Source: a virus. From it: a stretch of DNA of 64,000 bases. The notes under the pieces were generated by a model that worked only from the letters and a program-made list of their open reading frames with translations, was not told the origin of the DNA and did not search any database. Positions 13,797 to 20,713 of the stretch are shown one piece after another. The stretch spans positions 62,001 to 126,000 of IMG/VR virus record IMGVR_UViG_3300044591_002232. The stretch is one strand, 5' to 3'. The position numbers and the translations under genes are program-made. Numbering within the stretch: the first letter of the stretch is position 1; each line of letters starts with the position of its first letter.

Positions 13797-14057
13797 ATGC
13801 ATAAACGAAATTATTATTACGAAGTCAGGTGTGAGGGTGGAGAATTTTTTGATATTTCACCCAAATATAATTTTGAAAGGTCAGCCAATTATAGGTGGTT
13901 TCGTAGATATAATACAGCCCATGATTTTTGTAGGCAACTAAAATCTCTCGGTCTAGAACCATACATTGAGAAATGGATTAAACTATCCAAACGGTCTCCA
14001 AAATATAGTAAACCTGGCACCCATCGAGTCATTACTTTCTTACCCAATTATGATTGA
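13797..14057 (+). CDS. hypothetical protein (86 aa)
   Basis: Strongly basic and aromatic: begins MHKRNYYYEVRCEGGEFFDI, then a Tyr/Arg-rich stretch (ANYRWFRRYNTAHDFCRQL). Possible nucleic-acid binding, inferred from charge only. Ends overlapping the next gene by 8 nt. Confidence 0.6.
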   Translation: MHKRNYYYEVRCEGGEFFDISPKYNFERSANYRWFRRYNTAHDFCRQLKSLGLEPYIEKWIKLSKRSPKYSKPGTHRVITFLPNYD

Positions 14058-14442
14058 ACTATTTTTATTGATTCTTCCACCTGTCGCAGTGCATTTCTAT
14101 TTTAAGAACATTTCTAAAAAGTTTGAGGAGGCCAAGACCACTGAATTTTATTGTGAGATGCGAGAATTTCTAAAATATAGGAATTCTCATGTTCGTTTTG
14201 GTCTTGCGTTAAATCGAAAACTACCAATTGAGTTTTTAGATGTATTGACAGCAGACAAGAATAAAGAAGTAAAATATATTGCAACAATGAATTATAATCA
14301 CAGGACATATATGGCAAATGAGTATTCAGATTTTTATAATTTAGTTAATGGTGATCAGGAATTACTGGACACTTTTCTCTCAATTTCCCCAGTTATTCTC
14401 GACGATTATTTGTATCTTTATGGCAAGCGTGACAGTCTGTGA
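14050..14442 (+). CDS. membrane-anchored hypothetical protein (131 aa)
   Basis: Start at ATG 14050, overlapping the upstream stop; longer in-frame starts run deep into the previous gene. A hydrophobic N-terminal anchor (MIELFLLILPPVAVHFYF) is followed by a soluble helical domain with ALNRKLPIEFLDVLTADKN. That segment has the look of a leucine-rich/HEAT-like repeat (cf. LARNPNTPPEVLxxLAxD). Function unknown. Confidence 0.6.
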   Translation: MIELFLLILPPVAVHFYFKNISKKFEEAKTTEFYCEMREFLKYRNSHVRFGLALNRKLPIEFLDVLTADKNKEVKYIATMNYNHRTYMANEYSDFYNLVNGDQELLDTFLSISPVILDDYLYLYGKRDSL

Positions 14443-14508
14443 ACTGTCCACTGACCTACCACCAACAATCAATTCTCTTTTATACTGATCTCAGTTCAAC
14501 CAATTCCT
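14429..14508 (+). promoter_or_regulatory. early promoter cassette 12
   Basis: Dyad GTGACAG (14429-14435) / CTGTCCAC (14444-14451) overlaps the end of the upstream gene. TATACT at 14481-14486 and leader CTCAGTTCAACCAA. Confidence 0.65.
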
Positions 14509-14922
14509 ATGAAAGTCTCTAATCGACGTGTTACATCTCTTAATGGTGATCCACTTGGTCTATTTATTCTTGATTGTTTTGTTATTCTGGATCAAAAAAA
14601 CCAAAACCGAGTAGCTAAGGCTGTAGAGCTTCTTGAACAAGAACTATTTGAACCAACTACACCTAAAGATGAATATGATGTGGTTCTTACAATTGATGGT
14701 GTGGAGATTGATCTAGAACAAGTTGTTAATTATTGGTACAAACGTCAAGAGGGGACTCTTAATTATAGGGCTCTAGAACTATTCAAAGAAAAAACAGATT
14801 CAATTGAAAATCAGATGCGCGAAACAATTTTAGCAGTACAGGAACAATTTAATGATCTAAAAATGTCCGTGGCCGAAAAGTTCGGAACTTCTTATGATCC
14901 TTATGAGGATACTTTTATCTAA
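14509..14922 (+). CDS. hypothetical protein (137 aa), distant relative of the gene at 2817
   Basis: Begins MKVSNRRVTSLNGDPLGLFI; shares the NGDPLG and DGVE(I/L)D elements with the 2817 product. The C-terminal half is a long helix (ENQMRETILAVQEQFNDLK). Acidic overall. Function unknown. Confidence 0.65.
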   Translation: MKVSNRRVTSLNGDPLGLFILDCFVILDQKNQNRVAKAVELLEQELFEPTTPKDEYDVVLTIDGVEIDLEQVVNYWYKRQEGTLNYRALELFKEKTDSIENQMRETILAVQEQFNDLKMSVAEKFGTSYDPYEDTFI

Positions 14923-14930
14923 TTTTTATC

Positions 14931-15191
14931 ATGGCTCTTTCTATTCAGCAACAAATTGCCTCTATCAAAAATCAACTAGCCCAGCTAGAAGATCGAATTA
15001 AAGAAGAGAATTCAAAAGTGGAAAAAACTTTTACAATTACGTTTGAATATAAAACTGATAGTGAATTTTGGGGAGGAGAGGAACCTACTAGTTCTATGAT
15101 TTTTGAATCAATTGCGCATAGTTTTAATGAAATTCATTATGCAATGCAGATTGGTGATGGTTTGACTCTTAAAGAAGTTAAAGAAGTGTGA
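14931..15191 (+). CDS. coiled-coil hypothetical protein (86 aa)
   Basis: Residues 1-30 form a coiled coil (IQQQIASIKNQLAQLEDRIK). The rest is strand-rich with FEYKTDSEFWGGEEPTS. The stop TGA is supplied by the next cassette (GTGTGACAC). No family recognised. Confidence 0.6.
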   Translation: MALSIQQQIASIKNQLAQLEDRIKEENSKVEKTFTITFEYKTDSEFWGGEEPTSSMIFESIAHSFNEIHYAMQIGDGLTLKEVKEV

Positions 15192-15270
15192 CACTTCCCA
15201 AACTGTCCACTGATCCACCCAAACCAGCCCACCATCCATCATAATAAGGAAGTCCCAAGCAAATCACACT
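15188..15270 (+). promoter_or_regulatory. early promoter cassette 13
   Basis: Dyad GTGACAC (15188-15194) / CTGTCCAC (15203-15210), CATAAT -10-like box at 15240-15245. The leader lacks the CAGTTCAACC sequence. Confidence 0.5.
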
Positions 15271-15456
15271 ATGGACAACGAACTTTATTCTTTCTCTCTT
15301 GCGCTTCATGGAAATGATCTTAATGCAATGATTCCATGGCTTTGTAATTTTTGGGCGCAGCATTACAATTTTCTTGTTGATCTTCCTATTTTTGAGGAAT
15401 ATGAGCAAGAATGGTTCCGGCAACAATACAATTTCAACAAAATCTACGATTGCTGA
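15271..15456 (+). CDS. hypothetical protein (61 aa)
   Basis: Begins MDNELYSFSLALHGNDLNAM; rich in Phe, Trp and Tyr (PWLCNFWAQHYNF). Stop and next start overlap as TGATG, the first of a chain of four coupled genes. Confidence 0.6.
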   Translation: MDNELYSFSLALHGNDLNAMIPWLCNFWAQHYNFLVDLPIFEEYEQEWFRQQYNFNKIYDC

Positions 15457-15611
15457 TGTCTTTCATTCTTGCCTCTGACATTCAAACCCAGCAAACTATC
15501 TGGGTTGCTTATAAGGATGAAGAAATGTGTCTTTTTCGTGGCGATCCGGTGACTGCGACTGCAGTACAACTGGCAAATCACTATTCGGTTCTTTATTCTC
15601 AAGACAAATGA
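15456..15611 (+). CDS. hypothetical protein (51 aa)
   Basis: ATG at 15456 overlaps the upstream TGA (TGATG) and its own stop overlaps the next ATG (ATGA). Begins MSFILASDIQTQQTIWVAYK. Chosen over an in-frame start at 15411 because of these overlaps. Confidence 0.6.
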   Translation: MSFILASDIQTQQTIWVAYKDEEMCLFRGDPVTATAVQLANHYSVLYSQDK

Positions 15612-15832
15612 TCAAATCAATTGAATCTATCACTCCACGAGATAATCACTTCATCGTGGAGGCAATTATTGAGGATGGAGTAATGGTTTCTGGGGCCACC
15701 CTTTATGATCCACCAGAATATGCAGATTGTATCTGTCGTGCAGAAATTTCTCTTCTTGAAGAAGAGATTACAATTGATATTCTTGAAGAAATGGATATTG
15801 AATGGATGCCAATTGATGATCGGGACTGGTGA
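15608..15832 (+). CDS. acidic hypothetical protein (74 aa)
   Basis: ATG at 15608, ATGA-coupled. Begins MIKSIESITPRDNHFIVEAI and ends with a very acidic helix (EEEITIDILEEMDIEW). No domain recognised. Confidence 0.6.
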   Translation: MIKSIESITPRDNHFIVEAIIEDGVMVSGATLYDPPEYADCICRAEISLLEEEITIDILEEMDIEWMPIDDRDW

Positions 15833-16014
15833 TGAAAATTGATCTTTCTAAGTTTGTAGGTCAAGAAGTAGAGGCAACTCTACAATGTGGAGAAAAAATT
15901 GTCGGAGTCGTGACTTATGAAATCAGTTATAGTGAAACTAAACTTAATTATAAAGTTGGACTGAAAAATTGTGATACATTTACTGTTGATGGTTTTATCG
16001 GCCTGATTGGTTGA
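15832..16014 (+). CDS. small Sm/SH3-like barrel protein (60 aa)
   Basis: ATG at 15832 overlapping TGA. The pattern LSKFVGQEVEATLQCGEKIVG then VTYEISYSETKLNYKVGLKN and FTVDGFIGLIG has the short alternating strands of an LSm/SH3-like barrel (cf. VGQxVxVxLxxGxxxxGxV). RNA or protein binding is possible. Fourth gene of the coupled chain. Confidence 0.55.
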   Translation: MKIDLSKFVGQEVEATLQCGEKIVGVVTYEISYSETKLNYKVGLKNCDTFTVDGFIGLIG

Positions 16015-16058
16015 ATCGTTACCCATTCTCTCCATGCAACATTATCAAAATTAAACCC

Positions 16059-16391
16059 ATGAAAAAGTATCAAAAACTAGAGCAACAAGTCGAGGATCTT
16101 CAAAAAGAAATTGAACGACTGAAAGAAGAAGAAAAAGAGAATACACTCCCTAAAGATTTTATACTAGATCATGCCCTGTCATTCTTAGATTGTCCAAATT
16201 TTTTGGATCTTGTCAATATGTTTACATGGCATAGTTCACCCCAAGGTCAGGTTTATTGGGAGGACCTTTATACTGAAATGAATAATTATCAATCCGAATC
16301 AGGTGACAATCCTGATTATAAAGTACCGGACGAGGCTATTATTCAGATTCAAAAATGGGTGATTGAATTTTATAGAAATAAGCTACGATAA
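16059..16391 (+). CDS. coiled-coil hypothetical protein (110 aa)
   Basis: ATG at 16059 (start before a clear coiled coil, residues 4-30: KLEQQVEDLQKEIERLKEEE), followed by a globular C-terminal part with LSFLDCPNFLDLVNMF. An upstream in-frame TTG at 16011 would add a basic stretch of low quality. Function unknown. Confidence 0.6.
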   Translation: MKKYQKLEQQVEDLQKEIERLKEEEKENTLPKDFILDHALSFLDCPNFLDLVNMFTWHSSPQGQVYWEDLYTEMNNYQSESGDNPDYKVPDEAIIQIQKWVIEFYRNKLR

Positions 16392-16412
16392 TTTCTCTCT
16401 GCTCTTTATAAT

Positions 16413-16495
16413 ATGCCAGTCACCAAACTGGCACAAGCGCCAACCTCTGACCACCTTCCTAGACTTACAATAGTCTCAGTTCAACCAAACCAGCC
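16413..16495 (+). promoter_or_regulatory. early promoter cassette 14
   Basis: Perfect dyad TGCCAG (16414-16419) / CTGGCA (16428-16433), TACAAT at 16466-16471, leader TCTCAGTTCAACCA. A TATAAT at 16407-16412 sits immediately in front of the dyad, so transcription could also begin upstream and run through it. Confidence 0.65.
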
Positions 16496-16876
16496 ATGAA
16501 AAAAACCATTAACGGAAAAGAGTACACTATTGGATGGGGCGCCAATCTTCGGGACGCCATTCTTCAGTACGCCGATCTTCGGGACGCCGATCTTGAGGGC
16601 GCCAATCTTCGGGACGCCGATCTTCGGGACGCCATTCTTCAGTACGCCGATCTTCGGGACGCCGATCTTCGGGGCGCCAATCTTCTGGGCGCCAATCTTG
16701 TGGACGCCGATCTTGAGGGCGCCAATCTTCGGGACGCCGATCTTGAGGGTGCCAATGTAAAGAATACAATTCTTGAAAAGAAAGAAGTTCTTGATGATAA
16801 GGACAAGAAAATTCAGGAATTAGAAAAAGAACTTAAAGAACTTAAAAACAAAATCAAGTCTCTTTTGGACACCTGA
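16496..16876 (+). CDS. pentapeptide-repeat protein with coiled-coil tail
   Basis: A 126-aa protein. Residues 15-83 are about 14 pentapeptides of the A(D/N)LxD/G type ([15 protein letters not shown]), forming a right-handed quadrilateral beta-helix. Residues 92-123 form a Lys/Glu coiled coil. Pentapeptide proteins such as MfpA and Qnr mimic DNA and protect gyrase; cyanobacteria encode many. Whether this one binds gyrase cannot be told. The terminal codons (GAC ACC TGA) belong to the next cassette. Confidence 0.85.
   Translation: MKKTINGKEYTIGWGANLRDAILQYADLRDADLEGANLRDADLRDAILQYADLRDADLRGANLLGANLVDADLEGANLRDADLEGANVKNTILEKKEVLDDKDKKIQELEKELKELKNKIKSLLDT
16541..16755 (+). repeat. 15-bp tandem DNA repeat coding the pentapeptides
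   Basis: GATCTTCGGGACGCC and close variants (GATCTTGAGGGCGCC, CAATCTTCGGGACGCC) repeat about 14 times with a 15-bp period. DNA identity between units exceeds what protein constraint needs, indicating recent expansion or homogenisation. Confidence 0.9.
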
Positions 16877-16948
16877 CTAACTGGCACAAGCGCCAGACTC
16901 ACCAGACCATTCTACCTGCTACAATAACCTCAGTTCACAACCACTCAA
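16867..16948 (+). promoter_or_regulatory. early promoter cassette 15
   Basis: GGACACCTGACTAACTGGC core at 16867-16885, TACAAT at 16920-16925, leader CTCAGTTCACAACC. Confidence 0.65.
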
Positions 16949-17233
16949 ATGAACACCCTAGAACTTCGCCGCCAACGTGTGAGTCAACTGATTAAAGAGG
17001 GGAGAGTTATGAATGACGCCCTTAGGCGTAAGAACAAAATTAAAGTCGCCCACGAACAAAAAGTAGAACAAATGGCCGATGTTATTCTGAGGCAACTGGC
17101 CACTAATTCCACACCAATTCGCAAGGTAACACCAATCAAACAAAATGCACCTGAAGCAAATGTTTTCTTGAAAACAAATGCAAAAACCGATAAACTCGCA
17201 ATTAAGGCAGCAAAAATTATTCAAAAACTATGA
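16949..17233 (+). CDS. basic hypothetical protein (94 aa)
   Basis: Begins MNTLELRRQRVSQLIKEGRV; helical and very basic (pI high by inspection), with PIRKVTPIKQNAP linker and a C-terminal Lys-rich helix. Probably nucleic-acid or membrane interacting; inferred from charge only. Confidence 0.6.
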   Translation: MNTLELRRQRVSQLIKEGRVMNDALRRKNKIKVAHEQKVEQMADVILRQLATNSTPIRKVTPIKQNAPEANVFLKTNAKTDKLAIKAAKIIQKL

Positions 17234-17248
17234 ATTATTATCCTCCAG

Positions 17249-17374
17249 ATGCAACTGTTCAAATCCGCCGAACAAGAATTAAAGGCAGTTGCAGATAAGT
17301 ATGGATTTGATCTTAGATTGGTAGATGATAATAAAGGTACTTGGTATTTCTATCCTGAAATTTATTCTGCTTGA
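17249..17374 (+). CDS. hypothetical protein (41 aa)
   Basis: ATG at 17249 opens MQLFKSAEQELKAVADKYGF followed by DLRLVDDNKGTWYFYPEIYSA, a helix then two strands: a compact, protein-like pattern. The next gene starts 2 nt after its stop. Confidence 0.55.
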   Translation: MQLFKSAEQELKAVADKYGFDLRLVDDNKGTWYFYPEIYSA

Positions 17375-17376
17375 TT

Positions 17377-17547
17377 ATGAAATCTTCCCATGATTTGAAA
17401 CTCGTTTATATGTTAGACGAGGCAGTTTCTTCAATGAAAAAAGGCGAGGGGATTAGGAGTGGTTTTTATTTACGTGCGGCATACAATTATGTTCATGGAA
17501 TAAACTCTAACGAGGTAGAAATTGCTCTTGAAAATTACTATTCTTGA
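17377..17547 (+). CDS. hypothetical protein (56 aa)
   Basis: ATG at 17377. Begins MKSSHDLKLVYMLDEAVSSM, helical, with YLRAAYNYVHGINSNEVEIAL. Ends 2 nt before the next ATG. No family recognised. Confidence 0.55.
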   Translation: MKSSHDLKLVYMLDEAVSSMKKGEGIRSGFYLRAAYNYVHGINSNEVEIALENYYS

Positions 17548-17549
17548 TT

Positions 17550-17734
17550 ATGAACAATTGGATCCCAGTAAATGTCCAATGAATGGCGATCTATAGAAGT
17601 TATTTTCACTGATGGAAAAGGACAATGAGCAAGTTGATCTTGAAATGGGAGCAGATTATTGGATAATGAAAGGTCCTGATGCTTATATTGTTCAAAATGT
17701 GACTCATTGGAAAATGTTAGACAGCCTCCCATAA
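17550..17734 (+). pseudogene. frameshifted DUF551-like gene
   Basis: Three frames in succession carry pieces of one small protein: NNWIPVNVQ from ATG 17550, then NEWRSIEVIFTDGKGQ, then EQVDLEMGADYWIMKGPD and VTHWKMLDSLP. The order WIPV...VIFTDGK...THWxxLxxLP is that of DUF551. Two single-base shifts would be needed to join them. Either real decay or sequencing error. Confidence 0.55.
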
Positions 17735-17769
17735 AAGGGATTCTTTCACTTTTTCTCGATCCCAGACCG

Positions 17770-18348
17770 CTACCCTTCCTCCTGTCGAATCTGATGAAGG
17801 ATTTTTTTTAAACCTCTCTGATTCGCGTACATATCCATCAATTCTGTAACCATTTCATCTATAAAGTCAAATTCTTTACCCTGATAGGCTCCTTTTATCA
17901 CTGCTGCCTTATAAAAAAGTTTCAATTCGGCCACTAATTTATCGGATAGGATGGATTCTTTTTCCAGATCATTTATCATTTCCGGTCTGGTGCGTGGCCG
18001 CCCCATCTTATGATCCTTTTTAACGCGGTATTTATCTACGCTTATGATATTTTCCAGTGAATTATCGTAAACATCATCTGATCTGTGAATGAAGTATTTT
18101 CTATGATTACTTTTAGGAATAAAAAGTTTCCCTACCAGTATATGCACGTAAAAGGCTCTTGTTACACCATTCTTTCCACATAGTATAACTTTGTTATAAC
18201 TGGGACCTATTCCACTCTTAAAAAATGCTTTCTTTTTTAGTCCTTTATTTTTCTGTCTGTTGGAATATACATTCCCATGAATATCTACAAAATACCCAGA
18301 GAAATCTTCAAGACCTTCTATTTTAGAGACTTCTTTTAGATTGTTCAT
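17770..18348 (-). CDS. HNH/NUMOD4-like homing endonuclease
   Basis: A 192-aa leftward protein, the first minus-strand gene. Residues 15-50 (FSGYFVDIHGNVYSNRQKNK) resemble NUMOD4. Residues 65-105 (FYVHILVGKLFIPKSNHRKY then HRSDDVYDNSLENI) resemble the HNH core VHRLVAxxFIPNP...NHxDGxxxNNxxENL, with the usual His and NSLENI retained but Asp-Gly degenerate. A Lys/Arg-rich segment follows (KMGRPRTRP), then helices. Catalytic competence is doubtful. It converges with the early genes and faces an AT-rich repeat tract. Confidence 0.65.
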   Translation of the reverse strand: MNNLKEVSKIEGLEDFSGYFVDIHGNVYSNRQKNKGLKKKAFFKSGIGPSYNKVILCGKNGVTRAFYVHILVGKLFIPKSNHRKYFIHRSDDVYDNSLENIISVDKYRVKKDHKMGRPRTRPEMINDLEKESILSDKLVAELKLFYKAAVIKGAYQGKEFDFIDEMVTELMDMYANQRGLKKILHQIRQEEG

Positions 18349-18417
18349 TGTTATAATTCCTTAACCTAGTTATTTATTTTTATGGCAGTCTAAAATTTGG
18401 GCGAATATACGTCCTTA

Positions 18418-18655
18418 CGGCAATTTTTTAGTATTCGTGTATAATATATTTGTACTATTTGTATTATTTCGTAGTATATCTGTATTATTTTGTTTTTATG
18501 TAGTAGTATATCTGTATTATTTTGTTTTTATGTCTATATTATTTTATATTTTATAATTTAGTCTTTTTTATGTAGTAGTATATCTGTATTATTTTATATT
18601 TTATATTTTATATTTTATAATTTATAATTTAGTCTTTTTTATGTAGTAGTATTGG
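18418..18655 (+). repeat. AT-rich direct-repeat tract
   Basis: A non-coding stretch where GTAGTATATCTGTATTATTT recurs three times (near 18471, 18502 and 18575). ATTTTATATTTTATAATTTA and TTTAGTCTTTTTTATGTAGT blocks are each duplicated. Almost pure A/T. No gene on either strand between 18349 and 18746. Location at a strand switch fits an origin or recombination site, but nothing proves function. Confidence 0.8.
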
Positions 18656-18746
18656 CCTGCATAAAATACACAACCCACAATTATATCATAAAAAACAGAA
18701 AAGATCATAAAAAACAGACACTTTCGCAACTGTCCACCACATAAAG

Positions 18747-18887
18747 ATGCTAAATATAATTGTGATAAGAATTGTTTTTTATAATGAACACCCAGGAATC
18801 ATTGATTCGGTCACTGTTCTAAACAAAAGACAATTGTTCTCTCTTTATTATAAACCTCTTACATACTCCTACGGGATAAAGTATTAA
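18747..18887 (+). CDS. possible 46-aa protein
   Basis: ATG at 18747 opens a frame starting MLNIIVIRIVFYNEHPGIID and ending YYKPLTYSYGIKY. It lies after an ACTGTCCAC half-site but without a clear -10 box, and overlaps a CTAAATAT sequence. Amino-acid pattern is protein-like; evidence is weak. Confidence 0.35.
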   Translation: MLNIIVIRIVFYNEHPGIIDSVTVLNKRQLFSLYYKPLTYSYGIKY

Positions 18888-18988
18888 AGTTTATAAGAAA
18901 GTCGAACATCGTGTATTATACAATAAAATACTAGGTTTGCCCCAGTTTGGATAAAAAATCCAAAAATCTTTAGGGGTATTTGTTGTAT

Positions 18989-19063
18989 GTGTCACTTTAT
19001 GAACTGTCCACTGGGACCGGTTCTTATGGGTTACACTGTATGAGTCAACCACACCAGACACAA
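18989..19063 (+). promoter_or_regulatory. early promoter cassette 16
   Basis: Dyad GTGTCAC (18989-18995) / CTGTCCAC (19004-19011), TACACT at 19032-19037, leader GAGTCAACCACACC. Confidence 0.55.
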
Positions 19064-19342
19064 ATGGCAACAATTTCTCTTGATACTTTCCATAATCTTT
19101 TGGCAGAGGCCTATGCTGTAGTCTTGAATGATACTCTTTACTTTGTTGGTTATGATATGGATGATTCCCCATACATTGCTGATAATGATGGAGGTGATTG
19201 TGTAGACCTATCATCGGTTGATGGTGAAATTGGAATTGATGAAACTGGAGTGTGGTTTTATCTTGCAGAGCAACCAATTCGTATCAGTTTTCTTATGATT
19301 AAGAAGTTCAATCATGCTGATATTTGTCATCTGAAAGAATGA
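19064..19342 (+). CDS. acidic hypothetical protein (92 aa)
   Basis: ATG at 19064, after the TACACT promoter; an in-frame TTG at 18980 lies upstream of it. Begins MATISLDTFHNLLAEAYAVV, with acidic DNDGGDCVDLSSVDGEIGID. Strand-rich, no family recognised. Followed by a terminator. Confidence 0.65.
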   Translation: MATISLDTFHNLLAEAYAVVLNDTLYFVGYDMDDSPYIADNDGGDCVDLSSVDGEIGIDETGVWFYLAEQPIRISFLMIKKFNHADICHLKE

Positions 19343-19354
19343 CATAAAAATCTA

Positions 19355-19384
19355 ATCCAGGGTGTTTATACTCTGGATTTTTTT
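19355..19384 (+). terminator. intrinsic terminator before RNA element copy 1
   Basis: ATCCAG (19355-19360) / CTGGAT (19373-19378), loop with GTTTATACT, T tract to 19384. Confidence 0.8.
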
Positions 19385-19409
19385 CTATTCTTTATAAAAA
19401 TATAATATG

Positions 19410-19450
19410 GCAGGATAAGTGTCCAGTTTTATATCATTGCGACCCTTCGC
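19410..19450 (+). ncRNA. structured repeat element, copy 1
   Basis: GCAGGATAAGTGTCCAG start, hairpin GCGA (19439-19442) / TCGC (19447-19450) exactly 29 nt downstream of the first G. TATAAT at 19401-19406 directly upstream. Whether it is transcribed as a separate RNA is inferred. Confidence 0.5.
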
Positions 19451-19530
19451 TGATTTAATTTTGAGCGGGTGGGTGTCTCCTATCGACTGAGTTTATTCTA
19501 GTTGCTAGTAACGCGGAGAAGGGCATAAGT

Positions 19531-19616
19531 GTGCCAGTTGTTTAAGTGTCACAAGGCCCTGACCAGTCACGCATTATCTCCCTTATAATAAGCTAGTCAT
19601 TACACCATTATCGTCA
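19531..19616 (+). promoter_or_regulatory. early promoter cassette 17
   Basis: Dyad GTGCCA (19531-19536) / TGTCAC (19547-19552), AAGGCCCTGACCAG spacer, TATAAT at 19584-19589. Confidence 0.65.
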
Positions 19617-19826
19617 ATGGAATTTCTTAAATTAACCGATTGGCAAACTCGTGAGCCAGTTTACCTAGATCCAAATAAAATACTCTTTATTCAGCAAATA
19701 GCCGAACATGATGATTATCCTCGACGCACTCGTATAGACATTATTGGCAGTTCCCAGATTTTTCTTGTTTCGGAAGATGCTGACCAGATAGCTCTTGTTA
19801 GTGGTAGGGGGTTTCAGGATATTTAA
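19617..19826 (+). CDS. small strand-rich protein (69 aa)
   Basis: Begins MEFLKLTDWQTREPVYLDPN and continues ILFIQQIAEHDDYPRRTRID, then IFLVSEDADQIALV. The layout L-T-D-x-x-T-x-E-x-V-Y-L-x-P-x-x-I resembles FlbD-like small phage proteins. Role unknown. Confidence 0.6.
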   Translation: MEFLKLTDWQTREPVYLDPNKILFIQQIAEHDDYPRRTRIDIIGSSQIFLVSEDADQIALVSGRGFQDI

Positions 19827-19849
19827 TAAAAACCAATTTCACCACATCT

Positions 19850-19855
19850 TATAAT
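19850..19855 (+). promoter_or_regulatory. -10 box (TATAAT) for the 53-aa membrane protein
   Basis: TATAAT 24 nt before the ATG, with leader CCAGTCAACACAAAAACACC shared with the next gene. The upstream dyad is missing here. Confidence 0.55.
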
Positions 19856-19878
19856 AAACCAGTCAACACAAAAACACC

Positions 19879-20040
19879 ATGGGACCAATTACTTTTAAGG
19901 ACTTTTGTGTTATTTTTGTTTTTTCGGTTATTTTCGTTTTAATTACATCTGCATTTGATGCGGCTCTTATTAAAATGAATCTATTGCAATCAAATCAAGT
20001 TACGGAGTGTGCCAGTTGTTTAAGTGGCACAAGGTCCTGA
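19879..20040 (+). CDS. small membrane protein (53 aa), paralogue of the next gene
   Basis: Begins MGPITFKDFCVIFVFSVIFV; one transmembrane span. The last ten residues (CASCLSGTRS preceded by VTE) are written by the dyad of cassette 18, whose frame runs on to the TGA at 20038-20040. The paralogue at 20092 shares MGxIxF and the span, suggesting duplication with cassette. Confidence 0.55.
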   Translation: MGPITFKDFCVIFVFSVIFVLITSAFDAALIKMNLLQSNQVTECASCLSGTRS

Positions 20041-20091
20041 CCAATCATCCATTCTCTCCCTTTACAATAAAAGGGTCAACACAAAAACACC
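20008..20091 (+). promoter_or_regulatory. early promoter cassette 18
   Basis: Perfect dyad TGTGCCA (20008-20014) / TGGCACA (20025-20031), spacer AAGGTCCTGACCAATC, TACAAT at 20063-20068, leader GTCAACACAAAAACACC. Nearly identical to cassette 19. Confidence 0.7.
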
Positions 20092-20244
20092 ATGGGACAA
20101 ATTAATTTTTCAACCATTCGTACCATTTTTGTTTGTTTAGTCATGGGAGCTTTTCTGTTTGTTTGTATGTCAACGACGATGTATAGATTTATTCTTATGC
20201 TCGATCTAAACTCACAAAATCCAGTTTGTGTAGGGAGGATCTGA
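20092..20244 (+). CDS. small membrane protein (50 aa)
   Basis: Begins MGQINFSTIRTIFVCLVMGA with one transmembrane span and CMSTTMYRF. Paralogue of the 19879 gene by start, leader and topology. Function unknown. Confidence 0.55.
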   Translation: MGQINFSTIRTIFVCLVMGAFLFVCMSTTMYRFILMLDLNSQNPVCVGRI

Positions 20245-20252
20245 AGTATAAA

Positions 20253-20279
20253 GGAGAGAATAAATCTCTCCCGTTTTTT
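20253..20279 (+). terminator. intrinsic terminator before RNA element copy 2
   Basis: GGAGAGA (20253-20259) / TCTCTCC (20265-20271) and a T tract to 20279 that overlaps the following TATAAT. Confidence 0.85.
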
Positions 20280-20295
20280 ATAATAATATAAAAGT

Positions 20296-20336
20296 GCAGG
20301 AGTAGTTTCTCGTTTTATGTAATCACGCCCCTGCGT
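20296..20336 (+). ncRNA. structured repeat element, copy 2
   Basis: GCAGGAGTAGTTTCTCG body, hairpin ACGC (20325-20328) / GCGT (20333-20336): a four-pair change relative to the GCGG/CCGC copies that keeps pairing. TATAAT at 20279-20284, then a perfect inverted repeat TTTATAGT/ACTATAAA downstream. Confidence 0.5.
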
Positions 20337-20379
20337 TGTTTATAGTATAAACTATAAAAACCTGGACCGTGGTTGATGG

Positions 20380-20509
20380 TGTGCCAGTTGTTTAAGTGGC
20401 ACAAGGTCCTGACCAATCATCCATTCTCTCCCTTTACAATAAAAGGGTCATCACCAACGTAACGTGTGATGAAAACCCACCACTAAAATCTCTACAACTC
20501 CTGTTTCCC
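20380..20509 (+). promoter_or_regulatory. early promoter cassette 19 with long leader
   Basis: Dyad TGTGCCA (20380-20386) / TGGCACA (20397-20403), TACAAT at 20435-20440. The next ATG is 70 nt away, much longer than in other cassettes. Confidence 0.6.
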
Positions 20510-20710
20510 ATGACTCAAATCACTCTAACCTCTGGTGAAATCCTGGACATTATTTCAGTCTTGTGTGATGAAGAGCAGGCAGTTTATGATAATAGCCCAC
20601 ATCTGTCGGCTTATTATCTGAACATGGTTCAACAATTCGAGGCTGTTTATAATAAACTCCAAGAATTGCCTGGTGAAAAAATAGTTGCAAACCTTATTCT
20701 GGCTGCCTGA
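20510..20710 (+). CDS. hypothetical protein (66 aa)
   Basis: ATG at 20510; the longer in-frame reading starts inside the promoter dyad and is rejected. Begins MTQITLTSGEILDIISVLCD, a helical acidic protein with YYLNMVQQFEAVYNKLQ. Of the small phage helical-pair type; no assignment. Confidence 0.6.
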   Translation: MTQITLTSGEILDIISVLCDEEQAVYDNSPHLSAYYLNMVQQFEAVYNKLQELPGEKIVANLILAA

Positions 20711-20713
20711 ATT

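Noticed and set aside
16411-16497. A 28-aa frame reading through cassette 14 right after a TATAAT box
   Set aside because: It consists only of cassette sequence; other cassettes have stops in this frame.
16527-16769. An 80-aa leftward reading frame with RRPEDWRPQ repeats and a second rightward frame over the pentapeptide gene
   Set aside because: Both arise from the 15-bp DNA repeat being open in several frames; only the pentapeptide frame has a family pattern, promoter and sensible ends.
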